Source: Rotaria macrura
Lineage: Eukaryota > Rotifera > Eurotatoria > Philodinida > Philodinidae
Direction of reading: 5' to 3'
Assembly (NCBI GenBank): GCA_900239685.1
Contig: OENT01000277.1
Span: 62,001-126,000, forward strand
Length of the DNA: 64,000 bases
Shown: positions 48,834 to 62,700 of the stretch, in pieces
How the letters are laid out: each line of letters begins with the position of its first letter
Position numbering within the stretch: the first letter of the stretch is position 1
The notes under the pieces: model-generated
Told to the model about the DNA's origin: nothing
What the model saw: only the letters and a program-made list of their open reading frames with translations
The model's database searches: none
Translations under genes and position numbers: made by a program

Positions 48834-49795
48834 AGTACTGGTGTGCTTTTTCGGCGCGAGTCTTCATGTGGGTGTGAGTTTGACTGTGGCTGTTGGTGTG
48901 GGTTTGACTGTGGGTTTTGGTGTGAGTTAGTGTCTTGGTGTGGGTATGGGTGCGTGTGCGATTGTGGGTCCGTGAGTGGTTAATAGTGTGGGTGAGGGCT
49001 TGGATTTGGGTATTCGTGTCAAAGTGAGTGCGCGTCTTGATGCCGATGAGCGTATGTTTGGGTGTGCGCGTGGGTTTGGGTTGGGGTGTGGGTATGGGAT
49101 TCACTATGGCTACTGGTGTGGCTTGGGTGTGCTCGGCGCAGCTGTGACTACGCCTGTCGGTGTGAGTCTTAGTGATTGTGTGACTGCGTGTTAGTAGGAG
49201 TGTCATATTCCGATTACTGTTACCAGTAAGTGGTAAGTTACAACACTTATTACTTACCTGGCAAGTGGTAAGTAGTATCACTTACCGTTGCCAAGTAAGT
49301 GGTAAGTCATAGACACTTACCACTTACCAAACACGTAGTAAGTGTTCACAGAAAACCTTTTGGCAACTTTATATCAACGCTTACCAAATTTCTGTTAAGT
49401 GGTAAGTATTTACAATTCCAGGTAAGTGGTAAGTCATAAACGCTTACTACTTACCTGGCAACAGTAAGTGATACTACTTACCACTTATAAGGAAGTGGTA
49501 AGGATAAAGATTGTCATGTAGAAAGAAGTAATTGATGAGTAAAATAATTACTGAACACCGTTAAATAATAATATTTTTCAATTATAAAAACACTTACCGT
49601 TACCTTGGTAAGTGGAAGTGAAAGTAAAAGTAATATGAGACCCCTACGTGTGAGTATGGGTCCGCGTTTGGATGCTTGTGGTGATCCGTGCGTAGGTGTC
49701 AGTGCTGGCTCGGGTGGTGGTTCGGAGGTTGTTGTCGATATGAGTGCGAGTCTTGGTGCCGGCGTGGGTGTGCGTTCAGGTGTGGCTCAGAGATG
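48834..49795. repeat. G-rich minisatellite resembling degenerate TGTGGG telomeric repeats
   Basis: The plus strand shows irregular GGTGTGGG, TGTGGGTTTG, GTGTGAGTT and GTGGGTGTG units from 48834 to about 49200, interrupted by an AAGTGGTAAG element and resuming until about 49790. The opposite strand reads as a 154-codon Thr/His repeat, which is an artefact of the repeat. The G-rich strand here is plus, opposite to the tract at 41.8-42.2 kb. Confidence 0.65.
49208..49620. mobile_element. AAGTGGTAAG-word fold-back element inside the G-rich tract
   Basis: About 410 bp dense in AAGTGGTAAGT and ACTTACCACTT words, starting CTGTTACCAGTAAGTGG and ending CGTTACCTTGGTAAGTGG. The two word orientations alternate, so the strand can fold on itself many times. 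The minisatellite words resume after it. The exact borders are uncertain because the words run to the edges. Confidence 0.7.
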
Positions 49796-50738
49796 CGATC
49801 GGTTAAGGATTTTCTTAAACCGAACCGAGATCAAACGATATGGTCTAGTATATGGACCGTATCGTTAGACCTGCAAAGTTATTCAACAAAGGAATAAATA
49901 TATACCTAAATGAAGATAGACATAAAATACAGTGTGTAGAAGAAGAAAAAAGGAAGTATATATTATTTTAAATAACTACTTTTCTGCTTAAAACAACACT
50001 AGAGAAAACACAAGTTCACGTTCACAAAACAAGCATCAAGATAACATTCGTGACGATTATACTGTCATCCTCTCACCCAATGGATCGGGGAAGCTCTATG
50101 TGACCACTAAATTGTATAATAGCGAAATACTCATATCACACGAACGTAATAGATATATTAATTCGAACTCTACTCAAGTTAAAGATTTCTGCTTCTCAAT
50201 AGAAAAATCTCTTAGTTCGCATGGATGGTAATTTTTTTGACTTTAGTAATAGAACAACTTCAATAATACTCTATTTAGCGAAACTCGCTTCTGGTGTGTG
50301 TGCTACCGGTAAAACCAAAGTGTATCAATAGATGTCACTTCATTTACTTTGAATATAAGCTAATATATAGCTATGCTGTACCGGAGGATCACACAAAGCT
50401 GTTGATTGGTGTAGCTAAGTATATCAATTATTTTTCTTCCTTTCTACTACAACTACTACTACGACGTGTCATATTGCTTTCGGGGTTGTGAGTAATCAAC
50501 AAAAAAGTATACCTTCATGTTAATAGAAATGAAAGAGAAACACTAGGAGGAAACAAGCGAAAAAAAGAGAAAGAAAATGCAACAATGTATAGCGTTAATA
50601 GAGAAGAAGAAAAAAATCAACAAAAGTCGACAATTATTTCATTTTGATTTCATGGCTGCTTCATAGTTTTTTTTTACATTATAAAAGCCTTTGATACTAT
50701 TTGATGTGTTTTCTTTGTGTCTCCTTGTAGACTTTGCG
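49796..50738. other. Spacer upstream of the NBEA/LRBA gene; small hairpin
   Basis: A stem pairs ACGATATGGTC with GGACCGTATCGT at about 49836-49868. The rest is AT-rich with no gene. The cttgtag acceptor at 50724-50730, 8 nt before the next ATG, implies a 5' UTR intron or trans-splicing. Confidence 0.45.
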
Positions 50739-53700
50739 ATGAGCGAAGATACCAACGATAATGGCGATGTTCCATCCGATGATAAAAATCAACCTGATGA
50801 ACCAATCGAATGCAAAGTTGAAGAAGTATCTGAGAATAATGAAGAAACAAATCAACCAACACTTTCAACGCCCGACGGCCATGAAAGCCCATCAGTAACA
50901 TCATTTTCGGATATCATCATCAGCAAACAAGATGAAGAATTGCCTATATCTGAAGGAAGCCTTTCTTCAGATGATAGACAACAACTTCTCCAGAATATAT
51001 GCGATAAATCAAATAAAGATGCAAGCACAACTTTATTGAATATGGTAAAACAAAAAGAAAAGACAGAACGATCCTCATTTTTAATGTTCTGAAATTCTTT
51101 TTGTTTAGCTTGTCGACGGCGATTTCGATTTGGATAAAAATTACATTATTCAAAAACCACAAAATCTAACGATATTATTTTCTGTATTTAATAAATTATC
51201 ATCATCATTGCAAGCTGAAATTCTTAGTATATTAATTGGTATAATGCGTAAAAGTGAACGAAATTTATTAGCATGCATTGATGCAAATATATATTACAAG
51301 TTATTCGAAATTTTGGATGATATTGATAACATTGTCGCAGATTTATTAGTTGATATTTTAACTGTCTTGACATCACTGACAATTAATGTTAATCAACTTA
51401 AACTTCTTTTACGTTATTTAAAAACAGAAGACAATGTTTGGGTAAGAAAATAATGGTTTCTATGTATTAGTTTTTGTTCTTTATTCGATTTGAATAGAAA
51501 AAACATGCAGTGAAATTATTGACTATATTCAAAAGTTTTCCACATCGCCATGGACCTGATGAATTTTTTAATTTTCCCGGTCGAAATGATTCTGGTCTAG
51601 TTCTGCCACCTATCAAAACATGGCCATATCAAAATGGTTTCACTGTTTCAACATGGTTTCGTATTGATCCAGTTGCCAATAGTGTAATTGAAAAAGAAAA
51701 ACCTTATCTATATTGGTTTTGTACATCAAAAGGTCATGGTTATACAGCACATTTTGTAGGCAATTGTCTTGTTATTTCATGTATGAAACCAAAAGAAAAG
51801 AATTTTCAACATTGCATACAATATGAATTTAAATCACGCGAGGTAATGATGTAAACAATGTTGTCTACTTCTAATCTATGCACTTTTGTTTATGATTTGA
51901 TTACTCAGATTTTCCTTTTCCTCTATCATTTGTGGACTTCATAACTTATGACAAAGTTATAAATAATATGATCATCGAGTAATAATCAAATTGTGTAGGT
52001 GTAGTATTGAAATTAGACTTTAATAAGGTTAACATTTGGAAATATGATGCATGTGTTTGCTTGTATTTTATTGAATGGAAAATTTTTTATTTAAACTCAT
52101 GATTTTTCTAATTTGCTACATGATGGGTGAAAATGGGAGTTATTTAATACGTCTTATTATATTATTTTAAAGCTTCTAATATTGATCTCTAATCACCGAT
52201 AGTGTTGTTTGATTTCGATGAATAGTTTTCATTGTTCTCAATGAATTCTATATTCGATATAAATTTTATAGCATGATGAAGAGCTTGTCAGTTTTCGAAA
52301 CATTGTAATTGAATGGCATTATATTATTTTTGTTTCCATATATTTCTACTGCATAGTTTACAGGAGTTTTTTTCAATGAATTTATGACGTTAGCATGAAT
52401 CAATGTAGTAAGAAATTTATTTTGAAAAAAAACATCAAATTAGTTTCTTCCATAAAAATGACCTTGAGATCGAAACAGAGTAGACCAAATATTTGATTTT
52501 AATTCGTTTAAGCTCATGCTTTTTTAAATACTCAAAATAAAGAGCAGTATATTAATTTCTTTTGTTTCTGGTGCACATTGAATAGAATATTGATCGGAAA
52601 AGTATCATTTGTACTGTTTTATGTTTAGTGGTATATGATAACATTTGCTCATCAATATCAACGTTGGGCTAAAAGTAGTATTCAATGTCATATAAATGGT
52701 CAACTTGTATCAACAGCATATTTTCCGTGGAGTATCGAAAGTGTTGATGTATTCGATAAATGTTATATTGGCTGCACACCTGATCACAATGATCTAACAA
52801 GTTTTTCTGGTCAATTATCAACATTTTATTTATTCAGTATCTATTTGGAACCATTAATCGTTCAAGGTCTTTTTAAATTAGGACCTGCATACAGAAATCA
52901 ATTTAAATTTGAAAATGAAAGTGCTCATATACTTTCTGATGCGCAACGTAAAGCAATGTATGATGGCAAATTAATGAGCTCCATTATATTTAATTATAAT
53001 CCTGTTTCATGTGAAGAACAACTCGTTTTGCAAGCTGGTCCCAAATCGAATGTATCTTATTTCGTTCATAATGCTCATGCACAAATGTTAAGTAATGTTC
53101 GATCAGTAGTTGCACGTTCAATTTATTCAACTTTACATTCCATGGGTGGTGTACAAGTTATTTTCCCATTATTTTCTCAACTAGATCATCAACAAATCGA
53201 TGGATCCATTAACTATGATGTTTGTTCAGTACTTCTATTTACGTTATGTGAATTAATTGAACGCTCGTATACAATTCAACATCAAATGCTTAGTTCTAAA
53301 GGTTTTCTTATGATTGGTTATTATCTTGAAAAGGTATTGTGGTAATACTCAATAGAGTTCATCGCATCATAGTAACGGAAGATTTCCTGCCGTCATTTAT
53401 ATATATATATATGTATTAGATACATACAATCTATATACTTTCTCTGTTACTGAGATACTATACAAAAACCCTGATGTGTTGCTATTCATAGAAAGTATTT
53501 ACTTGTTTGTGACAAAGAGAGATCAATATGAATAACTATTGGTTAAATTCTTTTTTTCATCTGAATATTCTTACTTTACATATCTGAATCTGACAGAGCA
53601 GCACGAATATTGTATCACACGAAAGTCTAATCCAGATTATTCATTAAAATTACAATCACTTCTAGTAGTAATATATGGTTTTACCGATAAAAAATAAAGG

Positions 53701-56700
53701 AAAATGATTATGATTTATCGTTGTCATTCGAAGAGGTTTTATCTCAGATGAGTTATAATCTCACGAGATGAAAAAACTTAATCATAATCGAAAGTTACCT
53801 GAAACACATGCATTGACATTGGGTAACTATTTTTAGTCATGAAGAACTTCAGAATAATAGATGACAAGAAACATTTCTACTTTTTTGATAAAAAAATTTC
53901 TGATATGACTTATTGAGATTAGAAGATATTTCAAAGTTTGAATTCGATTGAAATTCAGGTTGCCAAAGAAAATAGTTGCATGATATTGAACGCTGCACTA
54001 AAATACAGATAGTGTTAACAAGAAAAATTCATACTTCTTAAAAATTCTTCAAATCTTTGTTTTTAATTGGAACAGTGATTATTTAATAGAAGAAAACCTA
54101 CCCAAAACTCTACATTGAAATAGTAGTATTAGCATTTTTCAGTAGTTTCTTTTATATTAACTTTGATATTGTGTTTTAGTCATCCAAAGAACATATCAAT
54201 ATGGATTCATTAAATTCTTTAATATCATTGATAACATTTTTTATCAAAGTTCAAAGTAAAAATAGTCCAATATTATTGAAACAATTATTTGCGCATATTT
54301 TTTTTAATCCATCGATTTGGATTAATTGTTCTGTTCTTGTGAGTGTTTATTTCATTTGTAAAGAAGCATTTTAATATGTTTAAATTTTAGATTCAAATGC
54401 GATTATACACTTATTTAGCAACCGAATTCGTTGCATATAATGAAACCTATCAATCCATTCAACCAATCAGTGGTATCATTCAAACATTGCATACACTTAA
54501 ATATTATTATTGGGTTGTTGGTCCCAGTCAGCGCAGTGGTTATCAATCAAAAGTTGTGGGTAAGCAAAGAATTTTGATTTTATAAAATTCAAATACATTT
54601 TCAAAGCAAAAAATCTTGAAATTTCTACGACTCGACACGTTATCTAAACCGTAACAATCAAGTACGTGGTGAAAGTTCAAAACTTGATAAAAATATCGTT
54701 TGGCAAAATTCATTCGAAACAGTGAAAGAAAACACACTGAGTGACATTTTTGAGGGTGAAATATTCTATGTGATACAGTCTCTCATACTTGTACATACCA
54801 GCGGTCATATGCTCAGGAGTATTACAGTAACTAGTTGTTCTCATCCCAGAATTAATATTGATAGTTGCGCTAGCACTTTAGTTATAAAGTGTGCGTGGAA
54901 GAAAATCTATGTCGATCAGGTTAGCCAACGTATAGATTAGTAATTATGTTGCATTGAAGAGCATTGAAGCATCCATAATAACATGGCAAATAACACATAC
55001 AACAACGGAAGAAATTTTTCAAATTGCGGTGGGATTCAGAAATGAAATATAATACAACCACTTAACATAGGATTGTGTCATGGGACATTGTGCAAAGAAA
55101 GTAGTAACGATCTATTATTGATTTTATTATAGTCTTGAGGTGTTGTTCGTGTTCAGCATGCATCAAGATCATAGATGAGTACTGTCAATAGTTTCTACAA
55201 CTGAAGAAGATAGATAAAAGATTCACAATAGATCTCAAAGAAAAAAACTATCTTCGAAATATAGAAACAAAAAAGATAGATTATGTCTCTGATGGATAAA
55301 TACCTATCATCTATTATAGATTTTTTCATTATCTGTATTAAGTATTACTTTAATCAAGTTTCAGAACATGTCTACGTTGTATACTTTGAGTACCCAAGGG
55401 AAACATGTTGCTAATAAGCTATTATAAAACGTAATCTTTAGATGTTAATCGACCAACACGTGAACAAATTATCGAAATGCGCTGTTACATGTTATTATAT
55501 ATGAAACAACTTGTTATCAGTAGTCCAGGTACACAAGAAGAAGAACTCCAAACTATACTCAATTATATTCATACAATAAATGAAGTAATGAAGAAAATCA
55601 TCGTGATTTCTAGATGAAAAAAAAATTTATTCTGCAATATCTAGGATGGAAATCTACTTGATGTATTGGATTTAGTTGTTAGCCTCATGTCAGAACATCC
55701 GAAAACTATGGTACCTGCCTTTGATCATCGACATGGATTAAAGTATGTATTTCATTGAATGATTTTAATTAGTGAATTTCATCTTTTTTTTGTTTTTGTC
55801 TAGAACTGTATTTAAACTGTTGGCAAGTGGTCGAGAAGCGATACGATTACAAGCTTTAAAATTATTAGGATTTTTTCTTCAAAGAAGTACAATCAAGTAT
55901 GAGAAAAAGAAAACGACAAATTGCTTGTTTTTTGATACGAAAGAAAATTGATGTGATTGTATTAAATTTACATTTGTAGAAGAAAAACGGATGCTATGCA
56001 ACCACATAATCTGTTTTCATTGTTGGCCGATAGACTTTTACTTCATCCGAATGATTTTACGATGTCAACATATAATATTTTATTTGAAGTAATATCATCC
56101 GTTTTTGTTAGAAAATTCTTGAAAATAATTTTCATGTATTAGATACTTGTGGAAAAAGTAAGTGGGCCTATCGTTGAAAAACGTAGTGTGGAGATAACTG
56201 GTGATTGGAAAATTGAAAACTCAGGTAGAACAAAATCGATTGTTGTCAATGTTTGAATAAGAATCGATGTAATAATTTAGCGATGATCAAAGTAATTGCA
56301 ACATTACTTCGCAATGCACCAGATAATGTTCACTTGTATGATGTAAAATCTCGTTTTCTTGATGATTTAATTTTACTTTCATCGGCAAGTCGAGAAAATC
56401 GAAGGTAATTATGAGCGCCCATTTTTATTCATAGACTTTCTGATTATGTTTCTTGTTTTTAATTATTAGAATTATCCTACAGATATCGGTTTGGCAAGAT
56501 TATTTACTTGGTCTTGCCTATGTTTATCCGTCCAATGAACAGCAAACTGCTGTCACTGATCGAGTTTTTGAGTTATTGAAAACTTTACTACACCATGCTA
56601 TTAAATTTGAGTTTGGTGGATGGAGAGTTTGGATTGATACACTTTCGATTTTACATGGACGAGTAATATAATAAATAGTTCTTCTTTTCTTCGTATATGT

Positions 56701-59700
56701 CGATCGTTTCCGACACACTATTGTCTTTATTCTTAGGTAACAAAAGAAGACTACTATCGAAAGATTGATAAAATGGTTGAAAGCATGAAGGAAAATGATG
56801 AAAATGATGTAAGCAGCTCTTCTGTATTAAATTAATTTCGATGTAATTTACGATATGTTTAGCCAAAAACATCAGTTTCAACACCGACTGCAAGCGGAGG
56901 AGAAACACCAATCGATGCACAACCGTTTACAACGCTGACTAGTACGTTGATAATTGATAACGAGATTCAACTGATGAATTCCAAAGATGAATATTCTGAT
57001 TCTCTATGTAAACGTCGATGCATAAATAATAGTGAAAATTGTAGTTGTTTTCGAAAGATTTCTCTCCAAAGTCGGTCCATCGAGTTTGAAGATATTTTAT
57101 TATGACAGTAGTTCAAATCTAATTCTCAGATTTCATTCAAATTATCTCTCTGACCTGTACTGGTAACAAAACATTTGCGATTTTAAGAATTATTTTTATC
57201 CAACACGAACTATCTAAGATTATTTCGATCTTTATGAGGCATAAATAGATTTCGAAGAATCGAAACTTTCAATTAAAACATAGAAAGTTATGATATCTTT
57301 TTTTTTATTCGATACACACAGTATATATCTCGCCAAAGCACTTCTAAGATGAATATTCGGATTCAGACTTAAAATCTTGCATCGAAATATTCCATGTTGA
57401 GAACAGTTCAGTTTGAAAATTTTCAAATTTTTTCACCTATAACGAAGCAGTAATCGGATAGTGTTAAAATACTAACAGATAGTTGAAGAAATGCTTTTAT
57501 GAATTATCCTTAAAATTGATTCTCGTTTGCGAGCAATAGTTAAATAAATGAAATAAAATTTTTATTAACGTGTAATATCTTTATCGAAGCAGGGAAGTAA
57601 ATTCGCTGAACATATTCGTACACATTATGAATAGATTTTTTGAATCCATACTAGAAGCCATCATGTCACTACCTAATTACTTCGAATGAAGTAATGATCA
57701 TCAATTAATATCTCAATATAAACTTCGACATATGTAGACATGAGGAACTAGCTTGCGACTAGCGTAAGCTTGTCACATATAGAAGATATTCTTTTATAAC
57801 GATCTCTGCAATCTAATGATCATAATCGTTTCACATCGCTCTTTGAGATTTGAATTTAATAGTACATTTATATATTAAGAATCCACTTCTAATCGTCAAG
57901 TGTTCAATAAAAGCAATCAATTACCACCATTTACAATTTCTGAATTTAAATATTCTTCGATGCATATTCGCCTGTTCCATAGCGTTTTCGATTCAATCGA
58001 AAGTGATGTTCGCTCATGGAAATCGTACGTTTTAGAAAAACGATCGCATGTCACGGTCAAATTTCTTGTCTTTCTTCTAGGGACACAACCAGATCAATAA
58101 CTGATTATATCAATCATTCAGATAACCAAATATTTTCTTCTAATGTTGTACATATTATTTCTCAAATGGCAGAAGTCCTGTGCAATGCAACAGGTGGACT
58201 TTTACCATTACTTGCTAGTGCAACATCAGCATCGGTAAATTGAATTTTTATGCGTTTACGTTTTTGAAATTTTGTTAATTATATTTCTACGTCGTTTTCT
58301 AGCATGAAATCGAAATATTAGAAAATACTGAAGGTTTATCGCCACTTGATGCAATCAAAATATTAAAACGTGTCATGAGCTTAACAGATTTATTCATTCT
58401 TGCAAATACGTCCAATTTTTCAGAACTTGAACAAGAAAAAAACATGCCGAATGGAGGCATTTTAAGACAGTGTCTTCGTTTAAGTAAGACATTCTTGTTT
58501 GTTTTTATTTATGACAGTATTATGATGGATGAAACTATCTTGAACATATTTTTATCTTCGCCCCGTGAGACTCAATGCTTGATAATGTTTCTTATGTTAG
58601 GTTTTACATATCTAATATGTATAGTTTGAGATCTGAGGAGAAGTTTTTTTTTTATGGACAAGTAGAAAAAATGTTATTTCAAATACTAGGTGCATTTACT
58701 ATTCCTACTTTTTTATGTATAGATTTTCTCCATTGATTAATCTAGATTCATGAGTTGAGATTTTCAATCATTGCAAAAAAGAGATAAAATCAAATATGCT
58801 ATATAAGATTTCATAGTAATATGAGCGACGATGCGAATCGAATGTCAACTTTTTCTTCTAAGTTCAAATCAAATCTTAAGTTAAAACATTGTCTCAATGA
58901 AGTTTCTTGGCAGTTTGATATTAGAATTAATTAATTTTGCTGATGTTTTATTATTCATCTCACAGTAGGCGTACCCTGTGATCCATCAAATGATACCGAC
59001 AAGCGGCTATATTTCGAGCAGATTCAAAGGTTCTTTTGAATCTTGAAATTTTTCTGTTATTTCTTGTAAATTTATTATCGATTTTTAAATAGAAATATAC
59101 CCATAAAAGATCTACGCCAAATGTCTTCTATTTTAAATCGACGAGTTTGGAAGTTGCTATTCTTGTTTCTTCTAGAAGATGATGATATTATGAAACTTGA
59201 TTCTAAATGTGCTATTCAACATACTTATTGTATCGAGTGCAAATTTTTTTCATAATATTGAACTAATCCATGTAGAAAATACATGAATGAAAAAGATTGA
59301 TATCGAGTACAATTGATACTTGATATATACATTTGTTAATTATTTTCTCAAGCAAACTTTATTTATTTATTAAACTACTAGAACTACGCCATTCACACAT
59401 ACTTGATCATCTTATGTCGTAGATTTTCCTCTTAATGAAATACAAATTTAGAAATCTATCATTAGTGCTATCAGAGAGACCTCCAATGCCAAATCTATTT
59501 TAATTGACTGCACAACAATTATGATTGAAAATATTATCGAGGATAATGTGTTACTATGAGCAATAGTAGAACCTTAGTCTATTTATTCACATTCAGGATA
59601 TGTATTCTTTGTTTTTGATGTTCAGCTATGACAACTGCCGTTCGTAATTGTATGGAATGTCGTTTTCAACGATTTGATAGATCATTAATATCAAAGCCAT

Positions 59701-62700
59701 CTGAACCAAAAAAACAAACGAAAATTCCATTGAAGGATCCAATTGAATCAATAATTGAATTAACTTATCTATTGAATTCAACACAGGAAAATGGTGTGGA
59801 TGAAAATATTGAAAGTTTAGTTGCGACATTTATTAAAAATCCTGAATCCGTTTTGCAAGATATTGATATTCAGCGCTTACGTGCTATAATCTATCGTGAT
59901 GTGGTAAGACAAAATCGAAATAAAAATGGCAAAAACGTTGTCGTTGTCGTGGTAAATTTGAGCAATATTTTTCTTCTTTTGCTTTTTGTATTTTTTGTTG
60001 CATTAATTGTTTATTTGATTCTGCTTTCATCTTATTCCTGATATTCTAATATGTAAATATTTATTTATACATATAGGATGATACAAAACAGTCACAATTT
60101 TTAGCTTTATCCATTGTTTATTTTGCATCAGTATTGATGGTATCGAGATATCGAGATATAATTGAAACCAATCAAGTTTCTCTATCACGGACCGGATCAT
60201 TTATGAGTGCGACAACTAGTATTCGAAATGGTGATAATTGTTTTTCTTTTGTTTTTTAAATTGATGGATTGTTTTTCATTGTTGAGCAGGTTCAACAAAC
60301 GATGTTAATGTTGAGACAACTAGTGCTAATGGTTTAAGTTCGATTGTTGCTCCTATCACTAACAATAAAGTACGACAGTTTTCTTTGTGGTTGCTTTTTC
60401 TCGTGTAAAAATAATTTATTTTTGATAGAAAAACTCAACTGACACAATAACATATGATGATCGAACGGATACAGGACATGAAACTGATACTGCTGATTCA
60501 CAATCGACTGATCAAAAATCTCTTGACCTCAATAATGGAAATACAACAGCAACTCAATGTGGTACGTACAGTCAAGTATAGGCAATGCATCGCTCAAAAG
60601 ATGACATGCATCATCTCTAAAGATTTTCTGACAGAATAAAAGAAAACCACAAAGGAAATTTTCGTTAAAACTATTTTCTCAATAATTTGAATATTTTTAT
60701 ATTATGAACATGATCCATCTATTTTAGCAAGTATAGTAATAACTGATTCATCAACAGCTCCTAAACTTCAAATATCAGAATCGAAACTTCCAGATTATCC
60801 CAAAACAACATTCGATTCAAATGAATCATCGTCTATGAATATAACCGAAAAATTAGAACGAACATTAGCGAATATTGCACCATTTTTACGCGATATTTTT
60901 ACTGAATTTTCACATATTCTTACCAAGACATTAGTTGGTTCACATGGACAAGAATTATTACCCAGTGGTTTACATGCTCTGAAAGAAACAGCATCGGTTG
61001 TCGAACTTGTCATGCTTTTATGTTCACAAGAATGGCAAAATTCGCTTCAAGTAACATATTTGACTGTTTTTCTAAAATTCCTATTTGAATGTTTTCCTCC
61101 GATTCCAAACAGGGTCATATTTTCTAAGATTGCTTCTCAATTTTCTAGCGAAAAACAAGCAACAGGATTTAGATTGTTTCAAAACGATACTCCCAGACTC
61201 TCTTCGAAATTTCAATGTCTGGAATATGAGTACGAATGTTCTAAATAGCATGATTTTTGTAATTTCCACTTATATAGAAATTTATAATGGACACAAACAC
61301 AAATTAAGAATAGGGATCCATTGCCTGGTACTACTAGACTTAGTATGAAGAACTCTAAACACTTGAATTAATCAAAGAATAAGATAAAACTACAAGATAT
61401 ATAACTATTTCCGAGTTAATAGAAACAATACTATAGAAACGGTAGGATGTCGCTCGAAAAATGCAGCACTTGATCTACTTTGATCAGATGAGAAATGTGT
61501 AGCAATGACTAGTGAATGAGAATGAACATCTAGAAATAAATATCTCATATCTGCAGAGTGATCATTCTGTTACTATAAGCAGATCTGATTGATTTTTGAC
61601 TCTTAAGTCTGATATTGTTAGACTCAGATAGCTTCTTTGATTGAAATCTACTAAAGATTTAAGAGTGACTATAAATTGATTTTCTTTTCATTTAATGTGA
61701 CTAAAGAACATATGTGTGCATTACGCGATTATATCCTTCACTGACCAAGAGTTCATTTTTCATTAATCATATTCATTTGTTTTATTATAGAAACATGCTG
61801 GCTTAGCTTTCATTGAACTTGTTAACGAAGGTCGCTCACATGCACATGCAAGTAAAGATCATGTTGTCAAAGTTGCAAATGAAGCAGATTTCATTCTTAA
61901 TCGTATGCGTGCCGATGATATTCGAAAAGCAAGTGAATTCGAACAATTATGTATACAAACGGCTGCAGAACGTAAAGAAGAAGAAGAACTCTGTGATCAC
62001 TTTATTGCATCTTCTCGTCAACGACATCAAATGAATGCATCACGTTTAAAAGAAAAATTTTTGTCCCAAATGATTAATGATAAAACAGCATATTTACATA
62101 GTTCTAAGTCATTTTGGAAATTAGATCTGTGGGAAGATGATTTAAGAAGGCGAAGACGTTTAATAGCGAATTTCAATGGTACACTGCACGATGAAGCTGC
62201 CATAGTTTCATCATTGAATGAAACTGAAAATGACATTATAACAACATTACAAAAGGATGAATATTTATTGAAACAAATAAAACAAAAAGTACAAAATTAT
62301 CCTCCGAGCAATAATGATGATGATAATCTAATGCAAGTAGATGAAAAAGACATTGATCAAGATTTTTCTGGTCCAATACGTTATTCAACGGAATGTTCAT
62401 TAATTTGTGGTATTACATTTATACGTGGTACTTTAGCTATTACACATCATGCATTGCTTTTCGATGCAAATGAAGTGGATGAAAGTTTTCAAAATCTTGA
62501 TGCTAAAGTAAGATATGCGATTTCAATTAAATAAACAACATCGGGCTTCTTATATTTTTAGATTTTTCCTTACATTGATAATATTCATGCGAAGTGGCGT
62601 TTTAACGAAATACGAGCTATCTTTTCTAGACGATATCTCTTACAAGATAGGGCATTGGAAATCTTTGTTTCAAACAGAAGTATGTATTGAGTAAAAATTT

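Noticed and set aside
48817..49281. 154-codon minus-strand frame rich in Thr-His repeats
   Set aside because: It is the translation of the GTGTGG-type minisatellite. The period and content follow the DNA repeat, and there is no domain or initiation context.
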